This document shows positions 9,172-17,388 of a DNA stretch of 54,372 nt, one piece after another. Source of the stretch: an uncultured Lachnospiraceae bacterium (GTDB lineage Bacteria; Bacillota; Clostridia; Lachnospirales; Lachnospiraceae); NCBI GenBank assembly GCA_947623185.1, contig CANQGL010000008.1:1-54372 (forward strand), given 5' to 3'. Position numbers and translations under genes: made by a program. Positions within the stretch are counted from its first letter, which is position 1; the number at the start of each line of letters is the position of its first letter. Under the pieces are notes generated by a model. The model was not told where the DNA came from, ran no database searches, and saw only the letters and a program-made list of their open reading frames with translations.

Positions 9172-9916
9172 GGACTTAACGATAGAGGGCAGAAACGCCG
9201 TGATGGAGGCGTTTCGCGCCGGGAAACCGATCGACAAGCTGTTTGTCCTTGACGGTTGCCAGGACGGACCGGTGCGCAGCATCATCCGCGAGGCGAAAAA
9301 GCACGATGTGATCCTTTCGTTCGTGACGAAGGAGCGCCTCGACCAGATGTCCGAGACGGGACGTCATCAGGGCGTGATCGCCTACGGCGCGGCCTATGAA
9401 TACGCGGAAGTGGAAGACATGCTCAGACTGGCGGAGGAGAAGGGCGAGCCGCCGTTTCTCTTCCTGCTGGACGGGATCGAGGACCCGCACAATCTCGGCG
9501 CGATCATCCGCACCGCGAATCTGGCGGGCGCGCACGGAGTGATCGTCCCGAAGCGGCGGGCGGCGGGCCTCACGGCGACGGTCGCGAAGGCCTCGGCCGG
9601 AGCGCTCAATTTCACGCCGGTCGCCAAGGTGACGAACCTGGCGGTGACGATCGAGGAACTGAAAAAACGCGGGATCTGGTTCGTCTGCGCCGATATGGGC
9701 GGCGAGACCATGTACCGCATGGATTTAAAAGGCCCGATCGGCCTGGTGATCGGAAACGAGGGCGAGGGCGTGAGCCGTCTGGTGCGCGAAAAATGCGACA
9801 TGACGGCGGCGATCCCCATGAAGGGGGACATTGATTCATTGAACGCCTCGGTGGCAGCCGGGGTTTTGGCCTACGAGATCGTACGGCAGCGGATGGAAAG
9901 CGGATACCCGGATTGA
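9161..9916 (+). CDS. rlmB: 23S rRNA (guanosine 2'-O)-methyltransferase, TrmH/SpoU family
   Basis: A SPOUT methyltransferase that modifies 23S rRNA. The N-terminal substrate-binding domain begins LTIEGRNAVMEAF. The catalytic domain shows LLDGIEDPHNLGAIIRTANLAG (motif 1), GLVIGNEGEGVSRLV (motif 2) and MKGDIDSLNASVAAGVLAYE (motif 3, the SAM-binding knot). At 251 aa it is full length. I set the start at the ATG inside the mrnC end; 13 extra in-frame codons upstream do not match the family. This is the last gene of the operon; its stop codon lies in the loop of the terminator. Confidence 0.95.
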   Translation: MRHEDLTIEGRNAVMEAFRAGKPIDKLFVLDGCQDGPVRSIIREAKKHDVILSFVTKERLDQMSETGRHQGVIAYGAAYEYAEVEDMLRLAEEKGEPPFLFLLDGIEDPHNLGAIIRTANLAGAHGVIVPKRRAAGLTATVAKASAGALNFTPVAKVTNLAVTIEELKKRGIWFVCADMGGETMYRMDLKGPIGLVIGNEGEGVSRLVREKCDMTAAIPMKGDIDSLNASVAAGVLAYEIVRQRMESGYPD

Positions 9917-9934
9917 GTATCCGCTTTGTTTTTT
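9899..9934 (+). terminator. Operon terminator overlapping the rlmB stop codon
   Basis: AGCGGATAC (9899-9907) pairs perfectly with GTATCCGCT (9917-9925), followed by TTGTTTTTT. The TGA stop of rlmB occupies the last three loop bases (9914-9916). Confidence 0.92.
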
Positions 9935-9980
9935 CCGCCGCGGCGGATCGCGGTGCGAGGCGCACCCCGTCCGCAAAAAA

Positions 9981-11045
9981 TCAGTCTTCCAGCGTATAGA
10001 CGCGGTACAGGTTCGACCACGGGTTCCCGATGATATAACTGGTGTAGGTCTTTCCGGCCTGCACGTTGACGCTGTAGGTGAGGATCGGATTGCTCACGGT
10101 GCAGTTCGCGCATCCGCCGACCAGCGCCGAGACGATGAGCACCGGCAGTTCGCTCAAAGTCGAGACGGAGCTCTGGGCGGCGGTGATGAAGAACGTGTAG
10201 TTGCCTGCCGCGGCCTGCTTGAAGGAGGTCACTTCCTTGTAGCCGATGCCGGAGAAGACGACCTGGTTGTTGAACATGCGGACGTCGTAGGAGATCCCGC
10301 TGTACGCCATGTTGGCGACGCGCATGCATCCGTATCCGGACGGCAGGTTGGAGCAGCCCATATCGGAGACCTTGGTCAGTGTCACTCCGTTCGCGGTGTC
10401 GAGCAGGACCATGGTCGCCTTTTCACCGGCGACGAAGGCGATCGACTGCCGGTAAAGGATCTGCCCGTTGGTCTGACGGATCGTTACGGTGTGGAAGCCG
10501 TCGGAGACCTGGATGTAGGCCGATACGGTGGCGAAGGTGGAGCCGGAGAAGATGTTCTGCCCGTCGATATAAACGTCGAGCGTGAGTCCGTTGGTGGTCG
10601 CGTTCATGAAGCGGACCTGCCCGTAGTAAGTAATCGTGGGTAGAGTCTGCGTCGGGAAGGAAAACGCCGGGAAATTAGGCCATGCGCCGTTTCCGGGATA
10701 GCCGGGGCGCATCCCCGGGTGCATCCCGTGGTGCGGGCCGTGCTGGGCGCCGCCGGAGGAACTGCCGTCACCGGAATCGCCGCCGGGATAGACTGGCCTG
10801 CCGCCGGTGGGCGCGATAGGCGTTGTGGGGATCCCCGCAAGCTCGTCGAGCGTGATGACAGGCGCGCTGCCGGTGGGCGCGATCGGCGTGGTGGGGACGC
10901 CCGACAGATCCTCTCCGGGATAGACGGGAGTGCCGCCGGAGGGAGCGACGGGCGTGGTGGGTATCCCCGAAATATCCGGCCAGATCGTAGGCGCCGCGCC
11001 GTTTTCCGCGGCGGCGGATATATTGTTATTGGTGGTTTCTGACAT
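9981..11045 (-). CDS. DUF4397-containing protein with Pro/Gly-rich N-terminal repeats
   Basis: Residues ~24-92 hold three imperfect repeats built on GIPTTPVAPSGG and VYPGE, followed by a His/Gly/Met-rich linker (HGPHHGMHPGMRPGYPG). The C-terminal ~210 residues begin ITYYGQVRFMNA and read as DUF4397, an extracellular beta-sandwich domain that occurs in tandem, with Cys pairs in DMGCSNLPSGYGCM and GGCANC. No signal peptide or membrane segment is visible, which is odd for this fold; a coat-like or non-classically exported protein is possible. It is a single-gene unit convergent with rlmB. Domain call likely, function unknown. Confidence 0.72.
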   Translation of the reverse strand: MSETTNNNISAAAENGAAPTIWPDISGIPTTPVAPSGGTPVYPGEDLSGVPTTPIAPTGSAPVITLDELAGIPTTPIAPTGGRPVYPGGDSGDGSSSGGAQHGPHHGMHPGMRPGYPGNGAWPNFPAFSFPTQTLPTITYYGQVRFMNATTNGLTLDVYIDGQNIFSGSTFATVSAYIQVSDGFHTVTIRQTNGQILYRQSIAFVAGEKATMVLLDTANGVTLTKVSDMGCSNLPSGYGCMRVANMAYSGISYDVRMFNNQVVFSGIGYKEVTSFKQAAAGNYTFFITAAQSSVSTLSELPVLIVSALVGGCANCTVSNPILTYSVNVQAGKTYTSYIIGNPWSNLYRVYTLED

Positions 11046-11103
11046 AAAAAGACCTCGGTGATTTTTTAGTTTAGGATATGAGAAAAAAAATAAAATGTTC
11101 CGG

Positions 11104-11132
11104 TTGACAAAACAGGACCGTCATGGTAATAT
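11104..11132 (+). promoter_or_regulatory. Promoter of tRNA-Thr
   Basis: TTGACA (11104-11109), exactly 17 bp, TAATAT (11127-11132), with TG one base before the -10: a near-consensus promoter 22 bp before the mature tRNA 5' end. Confidence 0.88.
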
Positions 11133-11154
11133 AGGTAAGGTCTCATTGAGATCT

Positions 11155-11227
11155 GCTGCTATAGCACAGTCGGTAGTGCGCATCCTTGGTAAGGATGAGG
11201 TCACCAGTTCGATTCTGGTTAGCAGCT
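11155..11227 (+). tRNA. tRNA-Thr (anticodon GGT)
   Basis: The cloverleaf is complete. Acceptor stem GCTGCTA/TAGCAGC, D arm GCAC/GTGC, anticodon stem CATCC/GGATG with loop TTGGTAA giving anticodon GGT, and T arm ACCAG/CTGGT around TTCGATT. The discriminator is T and no CCA is encoded. It is a single-tRNA transcript with its own promoter and terminator. GGT reads ACC and ACU threonine codons. Confidence 0.97.
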
Positions 11228-11244
11228 TTTTGTAACTTACAGAC

Positions 11245-11280
11245 AATAGGGCTTCGCTGCGACGGAGCTCTATTTGTTTG
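11245..11280 (+). terminator. Terminator of the tRNA-Thr transcript
   Basis: AATAGGGCTTCG (11245-11256) pairs over 12 bp (two G-T pairs) with CGGAGCTCTATT (11263-11274), then TGTTTG. A second small hairpin GCCCTG/CAGGGC (11280-11285/11296-11301) follows in the leader of the MATE gene. Confidence 0.78.
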
Positions 11281-11325
11281 CCCTGCGAAGAAAAACAGGG
11301 CGATAACGGAAAGCGGAATCTGGTT

Positions 11326-12687
11326 ATGAAGTCTACAAAAAAATCGTATGAGATGGACATGTGCAGCGGTCCGATCCTCGGGAAGATCCTCATCTTTTCA
11401 CTGCCGCTCATGCTGTCCGGGATCCTTCAGCTTCTCTTTAACGCGGCCGACGTCATCGTGGTCGGGCGTTATGCGGGAAGCCAGTCTCTCGCCGCGGTCG
11501 GTTCGACGACGGCGCTCATCAACCTCCTGATCAACATTTTCATCGGTCTTTCGGTCGGCGTCAACGTTCTTGTCGCGCAGTATTACGGCGCGAAAAAAGA
11601 GCAGGACGTGAGCGAAACGGTGCACACGGCGGTGCTCGTCAGCGCCTTTTCGGGGCTGTTTCTGGTCTTTCTGGGCCTGTTTCTGTCGCGGCCGATGCTG
11701 GAACTGATGGGAACGCCGGACGACGTGATCGACAAATCCGTGATCTATATGCGGATCTATTTCGTGGGTATGCCGGTCATCATGCTCTATAACTTCGGGA
11801 GCGCGATCCTGCGCGCGGTGGGCGATACAAGACGGCCGCTCTACTTCCTGACGGCCGCGGGCATCCTGAACATCTTCCTGAACCTGTTCTTCGTCATCGT
11901 GTGCAACCTGGACGTGGCCGGTGTGGCGCTCGCCACGGTCATCTCGCAGGTCCTCTCGGCCGGGCTCGTCATGCTGTGCCTGTTTCGGAGCGAGGGCTGT
12001 CTGCGGATCCGGCCGGATAAACTCAGGATCGATCCGGTAAAGCTCCGCAGGATCATAAAGGTGGGACTTCCGGCAGGGATGCAGGGCGCGATCTTTTCGA
12101 TCTCCAACGTGCTGATCCAGTCGTCGGTCAACTCCTTCGGTTCCATCGCCATGGCCGGGAACACGGCCTCGCAGAACATCGAGGGCTTTATCTACAACGC
12201 CATGATCGCGGTCTACCAGACGAACTTAAGCTTTACCAGCCAGAACTACGGCGGGCGGAAGTACCGCAGGATCGGGCGCATCCTGATCACCTGCTGCTTC
12301 GTGGTGGCCGCCGTCGGGCTGCTGCTCGGAATGGCCGCCTACAACGCCGGAACGTTCCTCTTGGGGATCTACTCCAGGGATCCCCAGGTGATAAACTACG
12401 GTCTGCTCCGTCTGGGCATCATAGCCACGACTTATTTTACCTGCGGCGTCATGGACACGACGGTCGGCAGCATCCGCGGGATGGGGTATTCGGTCCTGCC
12501 GATGTGCGTTTCCCTGGCGGGCGCGTGCGGCTTCCGGGTGATCTGGATCTTCACCGTGTTCCGGATGAGCCATACGCTTCAGACGCTCTACATTTCCTAC
12601 CCGATCTCCTGGGTCCTGACGGCGACGGTCCATCTCATCTGTTACCTGCTGATCCGCAGAAAGATGCCGAAGGTCGACATGGACTAG
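11326..12687 (+). CDS. MATE family efflux transporter
   Basis: The 453-aa polytopic membrane protein has about 12 hydrophobic helices in two MatE halves. Diagnostic stretches include LSGILQLLFNAADVIVVGRYAG, AVGSTTALINLLINIFIGLSVGVNVLVAQYYGA in the first half and GNTASQNIEGFIYNAM in the second. Members export drugs or cationic metabolites using Na+ or H+ gradients. The chosen ATG (MKSTKKSYEM) has only a weak purine-rich upstream sequence (GGAAAGCGG); an upstream TTG at 11278 gives 16 extra residues but lies in leader hairpins. It is unlinked to the marR operon that follows. Substrate unknown. Confidence 0.92.
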   Translation: MKSTKKSYEMDMCSGPILGKILIFSLPLMLSGILQLLFNAADVIVVGRYAGSQSLAAVGSTTALINLLINIFIGLSVGVNVLVAQYYGAKKEQDVSETVHTAVLVSAFSGLFLVFLGLFLSRPMLELMGTPDDVIDKSVIYMRIYFVGMPVIMLYNFGSAILRAVGDTRRPLYFLTAAGILNIFLNLFFVIVCNLDVAGVALATVISQVLSAGLVMLCLFRSEGCLRIRPDKLRIDPVKLRRIIKVGLPAGMQGAIFSISNVLIQSSVNSFGSIAMAGNTASQNIEGFIYNAMIAVYQTNLSFTSQNYGGRKYRRIGRILITCCFVVAAVGLLLGMAAYNAGTFLLGIYSRDPQVINYGLLRLGIIATTYFTCGVMDTTVGSIRGMGYSVLPMCVSLAGACGFRVIWIFTVFRMSHTLQTLYISYPISWVLTATVHLICYLLIRRKMPKVDMD

Positions 12688-12822
12688 GCGGACCGATTCG
12701 GGCGGCGAAAAAGCGGGCAGGAAAGACCGGCGGGAATGCGACCGAAAAAGACCGGCGAAAAGCGGCCGGGCAGTCCGGCGAAAGGCCGCCGAAAAAATCA
12801 CAGAAAGTTCACAGAATCCCTC

Positions 12823-12876
12823 TTGCCAGACACGGCGGGAGGGATTATAATTTCGCATGGAATTAACTAGCTAATT
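12823..12876 (+). promoter_or_regulatory. marR-operon promoter with overlapping operator-like palindrome
   Basis: TTGCCA (12823-12828), 17 bp, TATAAT (12846-12851). Ten bases after the -10 lies AATTAACTAGCTAATT (12861-12876), a 14/16 palindrome covering the likely start of transcription. Its position directly before a marR gene argues for autorepression by the encoded regulator. Confidence 0.78.
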
Positions 12877-12929
12877 ATTAACAGATTAGGAAGTCTGACC
12901 GCGAAAGCGGATGGAAAGGAGCACGGCAT

Positions 12930-13553
12930 ATGAAAGACGTCGGAAGATGCGTTTCGGGAAAATGCCCGGGAGACGGCCGGGACCCGGAGCGGACCGACAC
13001 CCCGGAGCACAGGGCGGTGGAGAGTTTTATCCGGGTGCACAAAGCGCACCGGGCCTATCTGGAACGGAAGCTGAACGGAACGGGAGTCTACCGCAGCCAG
13101 CATCAGATCCTGATGTGCATCGCCCGGAACCCGGATATCTCACAGAAGAGCCTCGCGGAGATCTACCATGTCTCCACGGCCGCGGTGACGGTCACGCTGA
13201 AAAAGCTGGAGAAGGGCGGTTTTATCACGCGGACGGTCAACAAAAACGACAACCGGTGCAACGAAATCGGGCTGACCGAAAAGGGCCGCGCGGTCGTGGA
13301 AGAGAGCCGCGCGTTTTTCAGGCAGACGGAGTGCGGCATGTTTTACGGATTTTCCCCGGAGGAGCTGGAACGGTTCTGCGGATATCTGGACCGGATCCGG
13401 ACGAACCTGGAGACGATGGAGCGGGAGCCGGAGGCGTGCTTCGGGGCCGGAGAACGGAACAAAAATGCGGAGGCGCACTCCGGGGCCGTGATCCCGGAAA
13501 ACGCCGGGGAACAGAATCAGAAGGAGTTGGACGGAAAGAATGAAACGGTATAA
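12930..13553 (+). CDS. MarR family transcriptional regulator
   Basis: Winged-helix repressor. After a ~28-residue Cys/Gly/Pro-rich lead, the MarR fold starts at about HRAVESFIRVHKAHRAY. RSQHQILMCIARNPDISQKSLAEIYHVSTAAVTVTLKKLEKGGFI is the DNA-binding helix-turn-helix, followed by the wing TRTVNKNDNRCNEIGLTEKG. The C-terminal ~40 residues (after EACFGAGER) are low-complexity. A very good ribosome site (GGAAAGGAG) precedes the ATG. It overlaps the first ABC gene by 14 bp, so regulator and exporter are translationally linked; ligand-responsive control of the exporter is inferred. Confidence 0.92.
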   Translation: MKDVGRCVSGKCPGDGRDPERTDTPEHRAVESFIRVHKAHRAYLERKLNGTGVYRSQHQILMCIARNPDISQKSLAEIYHVSTAAVTVTLKKLEKGGFITRTVNKNDNRCNEIGLTEKGRAVVEESRAFFRQTECGMFYGFSPEELERFCGYLDRIRTNLETMEREPEACFGAGERNKNAEAHSGAVIPENAGEQNQKELDGKNETV

Positions 13554-15375
13554 AAAATACATCGCGCCGTACCTTGCGGCGTTTATCTGCGGGCCGCTCA
13601 TGATGCTCACCGAGGTGGCGGGAGAGGTCACGCTGCCGAAGTTAATGTCGCTCATTGTCAACAACGGCGTGGCAAACCATGACATCCCGTATATCCTGCG
13701 CACCGGCGGGCTGATGCTGCTGGCGATCGCCTTCATGGCGACCGGAGGCATCCTCGGGGCGTACTTTGCCGCCAAGGCGTCGATCGGCTTCACCAGTGAC
13801 CTGCGCCGCGACGTCTTTAAGAAGGTGCAGCAGTTCTCGTTCGAGAACATTGACGCGTTCAGCACCGGCTCGCTGGTGACGAGGCTCACGAACGACATCC
13901 AGCAGGTCCAGAACGTGCTTTTGATGGGCCTTAAGATGGCGCTCCGCTCGCCGGGGATGCTGGTCGGGGGCCTGATCATGGCCTTCATGATGAACCCGCG
14001 GCTGGCGGTCGTCATCGTGGTGATCGTGCCGCTTCTTCTAGGTTCGATCATCCTGATCCTGCGGACGGCGTTCCCGCGGTTCGAGATCATGCAGGAGAAA
14101 TTGGACCGGCTGAATTCCGGGATCCAGGAGGCGCTCACCAACGTGCGCGTCGTAAAATCGTTCGTCCGCGAGGACTTCGAGATCGAAAAGTTCTCCGCCT
14201 TAAACGGCGATCTGATGGACAACAGCATCCGGGCCCTGAAGATCGTGATCATGACGATGCCGGTCATGACGCTGGCCATGAACATCACGACCGTCGCGGT
14301 GGTCTGGAACGGCGGAAATCTGATCATCGCCGGGGATATGCAGGTCGGGGACCTGACCGCGTTCACCACATACATCGTCCAGATCCTCATGTCGCTCATG
14401 ATGCTCTCGATGGTGTTTTTGCAGAGCTCGCGTGCGCGCGCCTCGCTCAAGCGTATCAATGAGGTGCTCGACACGAAGATCGACTTAAACGATGATCAGG
14501 CGGCGCACAGGGACAAACTGGTCTCGGAGGGCCGCGTCGAGTTTCGCGACGTGAGTTTCGGGTACCACACGAGCGGAAGAAAGGGCGAGCTCGTGCTCGA
14601 ACACATCAGCTTTACCGCGGAGCCGGGCCAGACGGTGGGGATCATCGGCGCGACGGGCAGCGGAAAGACTTCGCTTGTCCAGCTGATCCCGCGCCTTTAC
14701 GATGTGACCTCGGGAGAGGTCCTGGTCGACGGCGTGGACGTCCGCGATTATTCGCTCAAACACCTGCGCGACGGCGTGGGCATGGTGCTGCAGAAGAACG
14801 ATCTGTTCACCGGGACCATCGAGGAGAACCTGCGCTGGGGCGACGAGGATGCGAGCGAGGACGAGGTCGTGGCGGCGGCGAAGAGCGCGCAGGCCGACGA
14901 GTTCGTGCGCGCGTTTAAGCACGGGTACGGCTCCGGGATCGGCCAGGGAGGCGCGGGCGTGTCCGGCGGCCAGAAACAGCGGCTCTGTATCGCGCGCGCA
15001 CTGTTAAAGAAACCGAAGATCCTGATCCTGGACGACTCGACGAGCGCCGTCGATACGGCGACCGAGGCGAAGATCCGCGAGTGCTTCCGAAACGAACTTT
15101 CCGGGACAACGAAGATCATCATCGCACAGCGCATATCGTCGGTCCAGGAGGCCGATAAGATCATCGTGCTCGACGACGGGAAGATCATCGGCATGGGCAC
15201 GCATGAGGAACTGCTCGTAAGCTGCACGGAGTACGAGGAGATCTACGCGACGCAGACGGGACAGGGTACGGCACAGGCCGGACAGAACACGCCGCCTGTC
15301 GGACAGGGGACGGCGCAGACCGGAAAGAAGACGGGGCCGCTCCTCGCCGTCAACGGACGGGAGGTGACGGCATGA
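13540..15375 (+). CDS. Half-size ABC exporter, degenerate-site subunit
   Basis: A six-helix membrane domain (residues ~15-310) is fused to an ATPase domain. Walker A is GATGSGKTS, the signature VSGGQKQR, and Walker B ILILDDSTSAVD has Asp where the catalytic Glu normally sits. That replacement is the mark of the degenerate site in heterodimeric exporters such as LmrC/LmrD or TM287/288. The gene ends in a Gln/Gly/Thr-rich repeat tail (GQGTAQ-type units). It overlaps marR upstream and the partner exporter by 4 bp (ATGA) downstream. A multidrug or lipid efflux role is inferred from family and regulator. Confidence 0.93.
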   Translation: MKRYKKYIAPYLAAFICGPLMMLTEVAGEVTLPKLMSLIVNNGVANHDIPYILRTGGLMLLAIAFMATGGILGAYFAAKASIGFTSDLRRDVFKKVQQFSFENIDAFSTGSLVTRLTNDIQQVQNVLLMGLKMALRSPGMLVGGLIMAFMMNPRLAVVIVVIVPLLLGSIILILRTAFPRFEIMQEKLDRLNSGIQEALTNVRVVKSFVREDFEIEKFSALNGDLMDNSIRALKIVIMTMPVMTLAMNITTVAVVWNGGNLIIAGDMQVGDLTAFTTYIVQILMSLMMLSMVFLQSSRARASLKRINEVLDTKIDLNDDQAAHRDKLVSEGRVEFRDVSFGYHTSGRKGELVLEHISFTAEPGQTVGIIGATGSGKTSLVQLIPRLYDVTSGEVLVDGVDVRDYSLKHLRDGVGMVLQKNDLFTGTIEENLRWGDEDASEDEVVAAAKSAQADEFVRAFKHGYGSGIGQGGAGVSGGQKQRLCIARALLKKPKILILDDSTSAVDTATEAKIRECFRNELSGTTKIIIAQRISSVQEADKIIVLDDGKIIGMGTHEELLVSCTEYEEIYATQTGQGTAQAGQNTPPVGQGTAQTGKKTGPLLAVNGREVTA

Positions 15376-17246
15376 AGACCGAAGCCGAGAGAAAAGAAAG
15401 CTTAATGCGCCGTTACGGCAACCGGATCGCAAAAGCGCCGCGGCGCGGACCGGGCGGACCGGGAAGAAGGCAGCAGATCGGATCGGGCGGACGGCCGAAG
15501 AACCGGGCCGCGACGATCCGGCGCCTTCTGGGATATCTGGAACAGGACCGCGTAAAGATGGCGCTGGCGTTCCTCTGCGTGATCGTAAATACGGTGGCGA
15601 CGCTGGCCGGTTCCTATATGCTGCGGCCGATCATCAACCGCTTCATCGCGCCGCCCGACGGCAGCCCCGGCGACGTGCGCGGACTGTTCGGGGGCCTCTG
15701 TGTGATGGGGGCGGTCTATCTGGCGGGCGTTTTTGCAAATTACTCCCAGTCACGCATCATGCTGACCGTGGCGCAGGAGGCGCTTTTACGGATCCGCGAA
15801 GATCTGTTTACCAAAATGCAAAAACTGCCGGTCCGCTTTTATGACAATACGCCGAACGGCGATCTGATGAGCCGCTTCACGAACGATGTGGATACGATCG
15901 GGAATATGCTGAGCAGCACGCTGGTACAGCTCTTTTCCGGCGCGCTGAGCCTCATCGGAACGCTGATCCTGATGATCTATACGAACGTCTGGCTGACGCT
16001 CGTGACCCTGATCCTGATCCCTCTCATCATGCGGGCCGGCGGTGCGGTCGCCGGGCGGAGCCAGAAATACTTCCACGCCCAGCAGGCGTCCCTCGGAGCG
16101 CTGAACGGCTACATCGAGGAGACCATCACCGGACAGAAGGTCGTGAAGGTCTTTAACCACGAGGAGATCGCGGAGGAGGAGTTCCGCATCTTAAACCACG
16201 ATCTGCGCGACAAGCAGGTGAAGGCGCAGTTCCTCGGCGGCATGATGGGCCCGGTCATGAACGCGTTAAGCCAGGTCAACTATTCGCTGACGGCCTGCGT
16301 CGGCGGCCTGCTCTGCGTGCTGCGCGGCTTCGACGTCGGCGGCCTGACCGTGTTCCTCAATTTCTCGCGTCAGTTCTCGCGGCCGATCAACGAGATCTCG
16401 ATGCAGGTGTCGAACGTGTTCTCGGCCCTGGCGGGCGCGGAGCGCGTCTTCGCGGTAATGGACGAGACACCGGAGACGCCGGACGACGCCGATGCGCCCT
16501 CGATGGAGCCGGTGCGCGGCGAGGTCGTGCTCGACCATGTGACGTTCGGCTACACGCCGGATAAGGTCGTGCTGCAGGACATCAGCCTCTACGCGAAGCC
16601 GGGGCAGAAGATCGCCTTCGTCGGATCGACGGGCGCGGGCAAGACGACGATCACCAACCTGATCAACCGCTTCTACGATATCCAGGGCGGCACGATCACC
16701 ATCGACGGCGTCGACATCCGCCACCTGAAACGCGGCGAGCTCAGGAAGAACATCGCCATGGTCCTGCAGGATACGCACCTGTTTACCGGCACGGTGATGG
16801 AGAACATCCGCTACGGGCGTCTTGACGCGACGGACGAGGAGGTCATCCGGGCGGCGAAGACCGCATCGGCCCATTCGTTCATCATGCGTCTGCCGCAGGG
16901 ATACCAGACCGTTCTGGAGAGCGACGGCGCGAACCTAAGCCAGGGCCAGCGCCAGCTCTTAAATATCGCCCGCGCGGCGATCTCCAAAGCGCCGATCCTC
17001 ATCCTCGATGAGGCGACCAGCTCGGTCGATACCCGTACCGAGAAGCACATCGAGCACGGGATGGACCGCCTGATGGAGAGCCGGACGACGTTCGTCATCG
17101 CCCACCGGCTGTCCACGGTGCGCAACGCCAACGCGATCATGGTGCTCGAGCACGGCAGGATCATCGAGCGCGGCGACCATGACGACCTGATCGCCCAGAA
17201 GGGGAGGTATTACGACCTTTACACGGGGCTGACAGAGCTCGACTGA
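15372..17246 (+). CDS. Half-size ABC exporter, catalytic-site subunit
   Basis: The 624-aa membrane-ATPase fusion begins with a basic, Arg/Gly-rich cytoplasmic lead of about 45 residues. ATPase motifs are GSTGAGKTT (Walker A), LSQGQRQLL (signature with Gln) and ILILDEATSSVD with the canonical catalytic Glu. Together with the upstream subunit this makes the expected one-good, one-degenerate ATPase pair. The start ATG lies in the ATGA overlap. The operon seems to end here; TCATGTT/AACATGA just after the stop is a weak hairpin, not a convincing terminator. Confidence 0.94.
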   Translation: MKTEAERKESLMRRYGNRIAKAPRRGPGGPGRRQQIGSGGRPKNRAATIRRLLGYLEQDRVKMALAFLCVIVNTVATLAGSYMLRPIINRFIAPPDGSPGDVRGLFGGLCVMGAVYLAGVFANYSQSRIMLTVAQEALLRIREDLFTKMQKLPVRFYDNTPNGDLMSRFTNDVDTIGNMLSSTLVQLFSGALSLIGTLILMIYTNVWLTLVTLILIPLIMRAGGAVAGRSQKYFHAQQASLGALNGYIEETITGQKVVKVFNHEEIAEEEFRILNHDLRDKQVKAQFLGGMMGPVMNALSQVNYSLTACVGGLLCVLRGFDVGGLTVFLNFSRQFSRPINEISMQVSNVFSALAGAERVFAVMDETPETPDDADAPSMEPVRGEVVLDHVTFGYTPDKVVLQDISLYAKPGQKIAFVGSTGAGKTTITNLINRFYDIQGGTITIDGVDIRHLKRGELRKNIAMVLQDTHLFTGTVMENIRYGRLDATDEEVIRAAKTASAHSFIMRLPQGYQTVLESDGANLSQGQRQLLNIARAAISKAPILILDEATSSVDTRTEKHIEHGMDRLMESRTTFVIAHRLSTVRNANAIMVLEHGRIIERGDHDDLIAQKGRYYDLYTGLTELD

Positions 17247-17312
17247 TCATGTTTTTTTTTCAGAACATGACGAAAAAAACAAAAATTTTTGCGTTTGCTA
17301 ACGGTTTACTAA

Positions 17313-17341
17313 TTGTACAAAATTCATAAATATGCTATACT
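17313..17341 (+). promoter_or_regulatory. Promoter of the rnf operon
   Basis: TTGTAC (17313-17318), 17 bp, TATACT (17336-17341), with TGC before the -10 (extended -10 TGCTATACT). It lies about 48 bp before rnfC. Confidence 0.82.
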
Positions 17342-17388
17342 TACCCCTGATGGTAATTTTGAAATTCTACAGAAAGAAGGTTTGCAAA

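Noticed and set aside
17247-17280. Terminator after the second ABC gene
   Set aside because: TCATGTT/AACATGA has its T-run in the loop rather than after the stem and is weak; not called.
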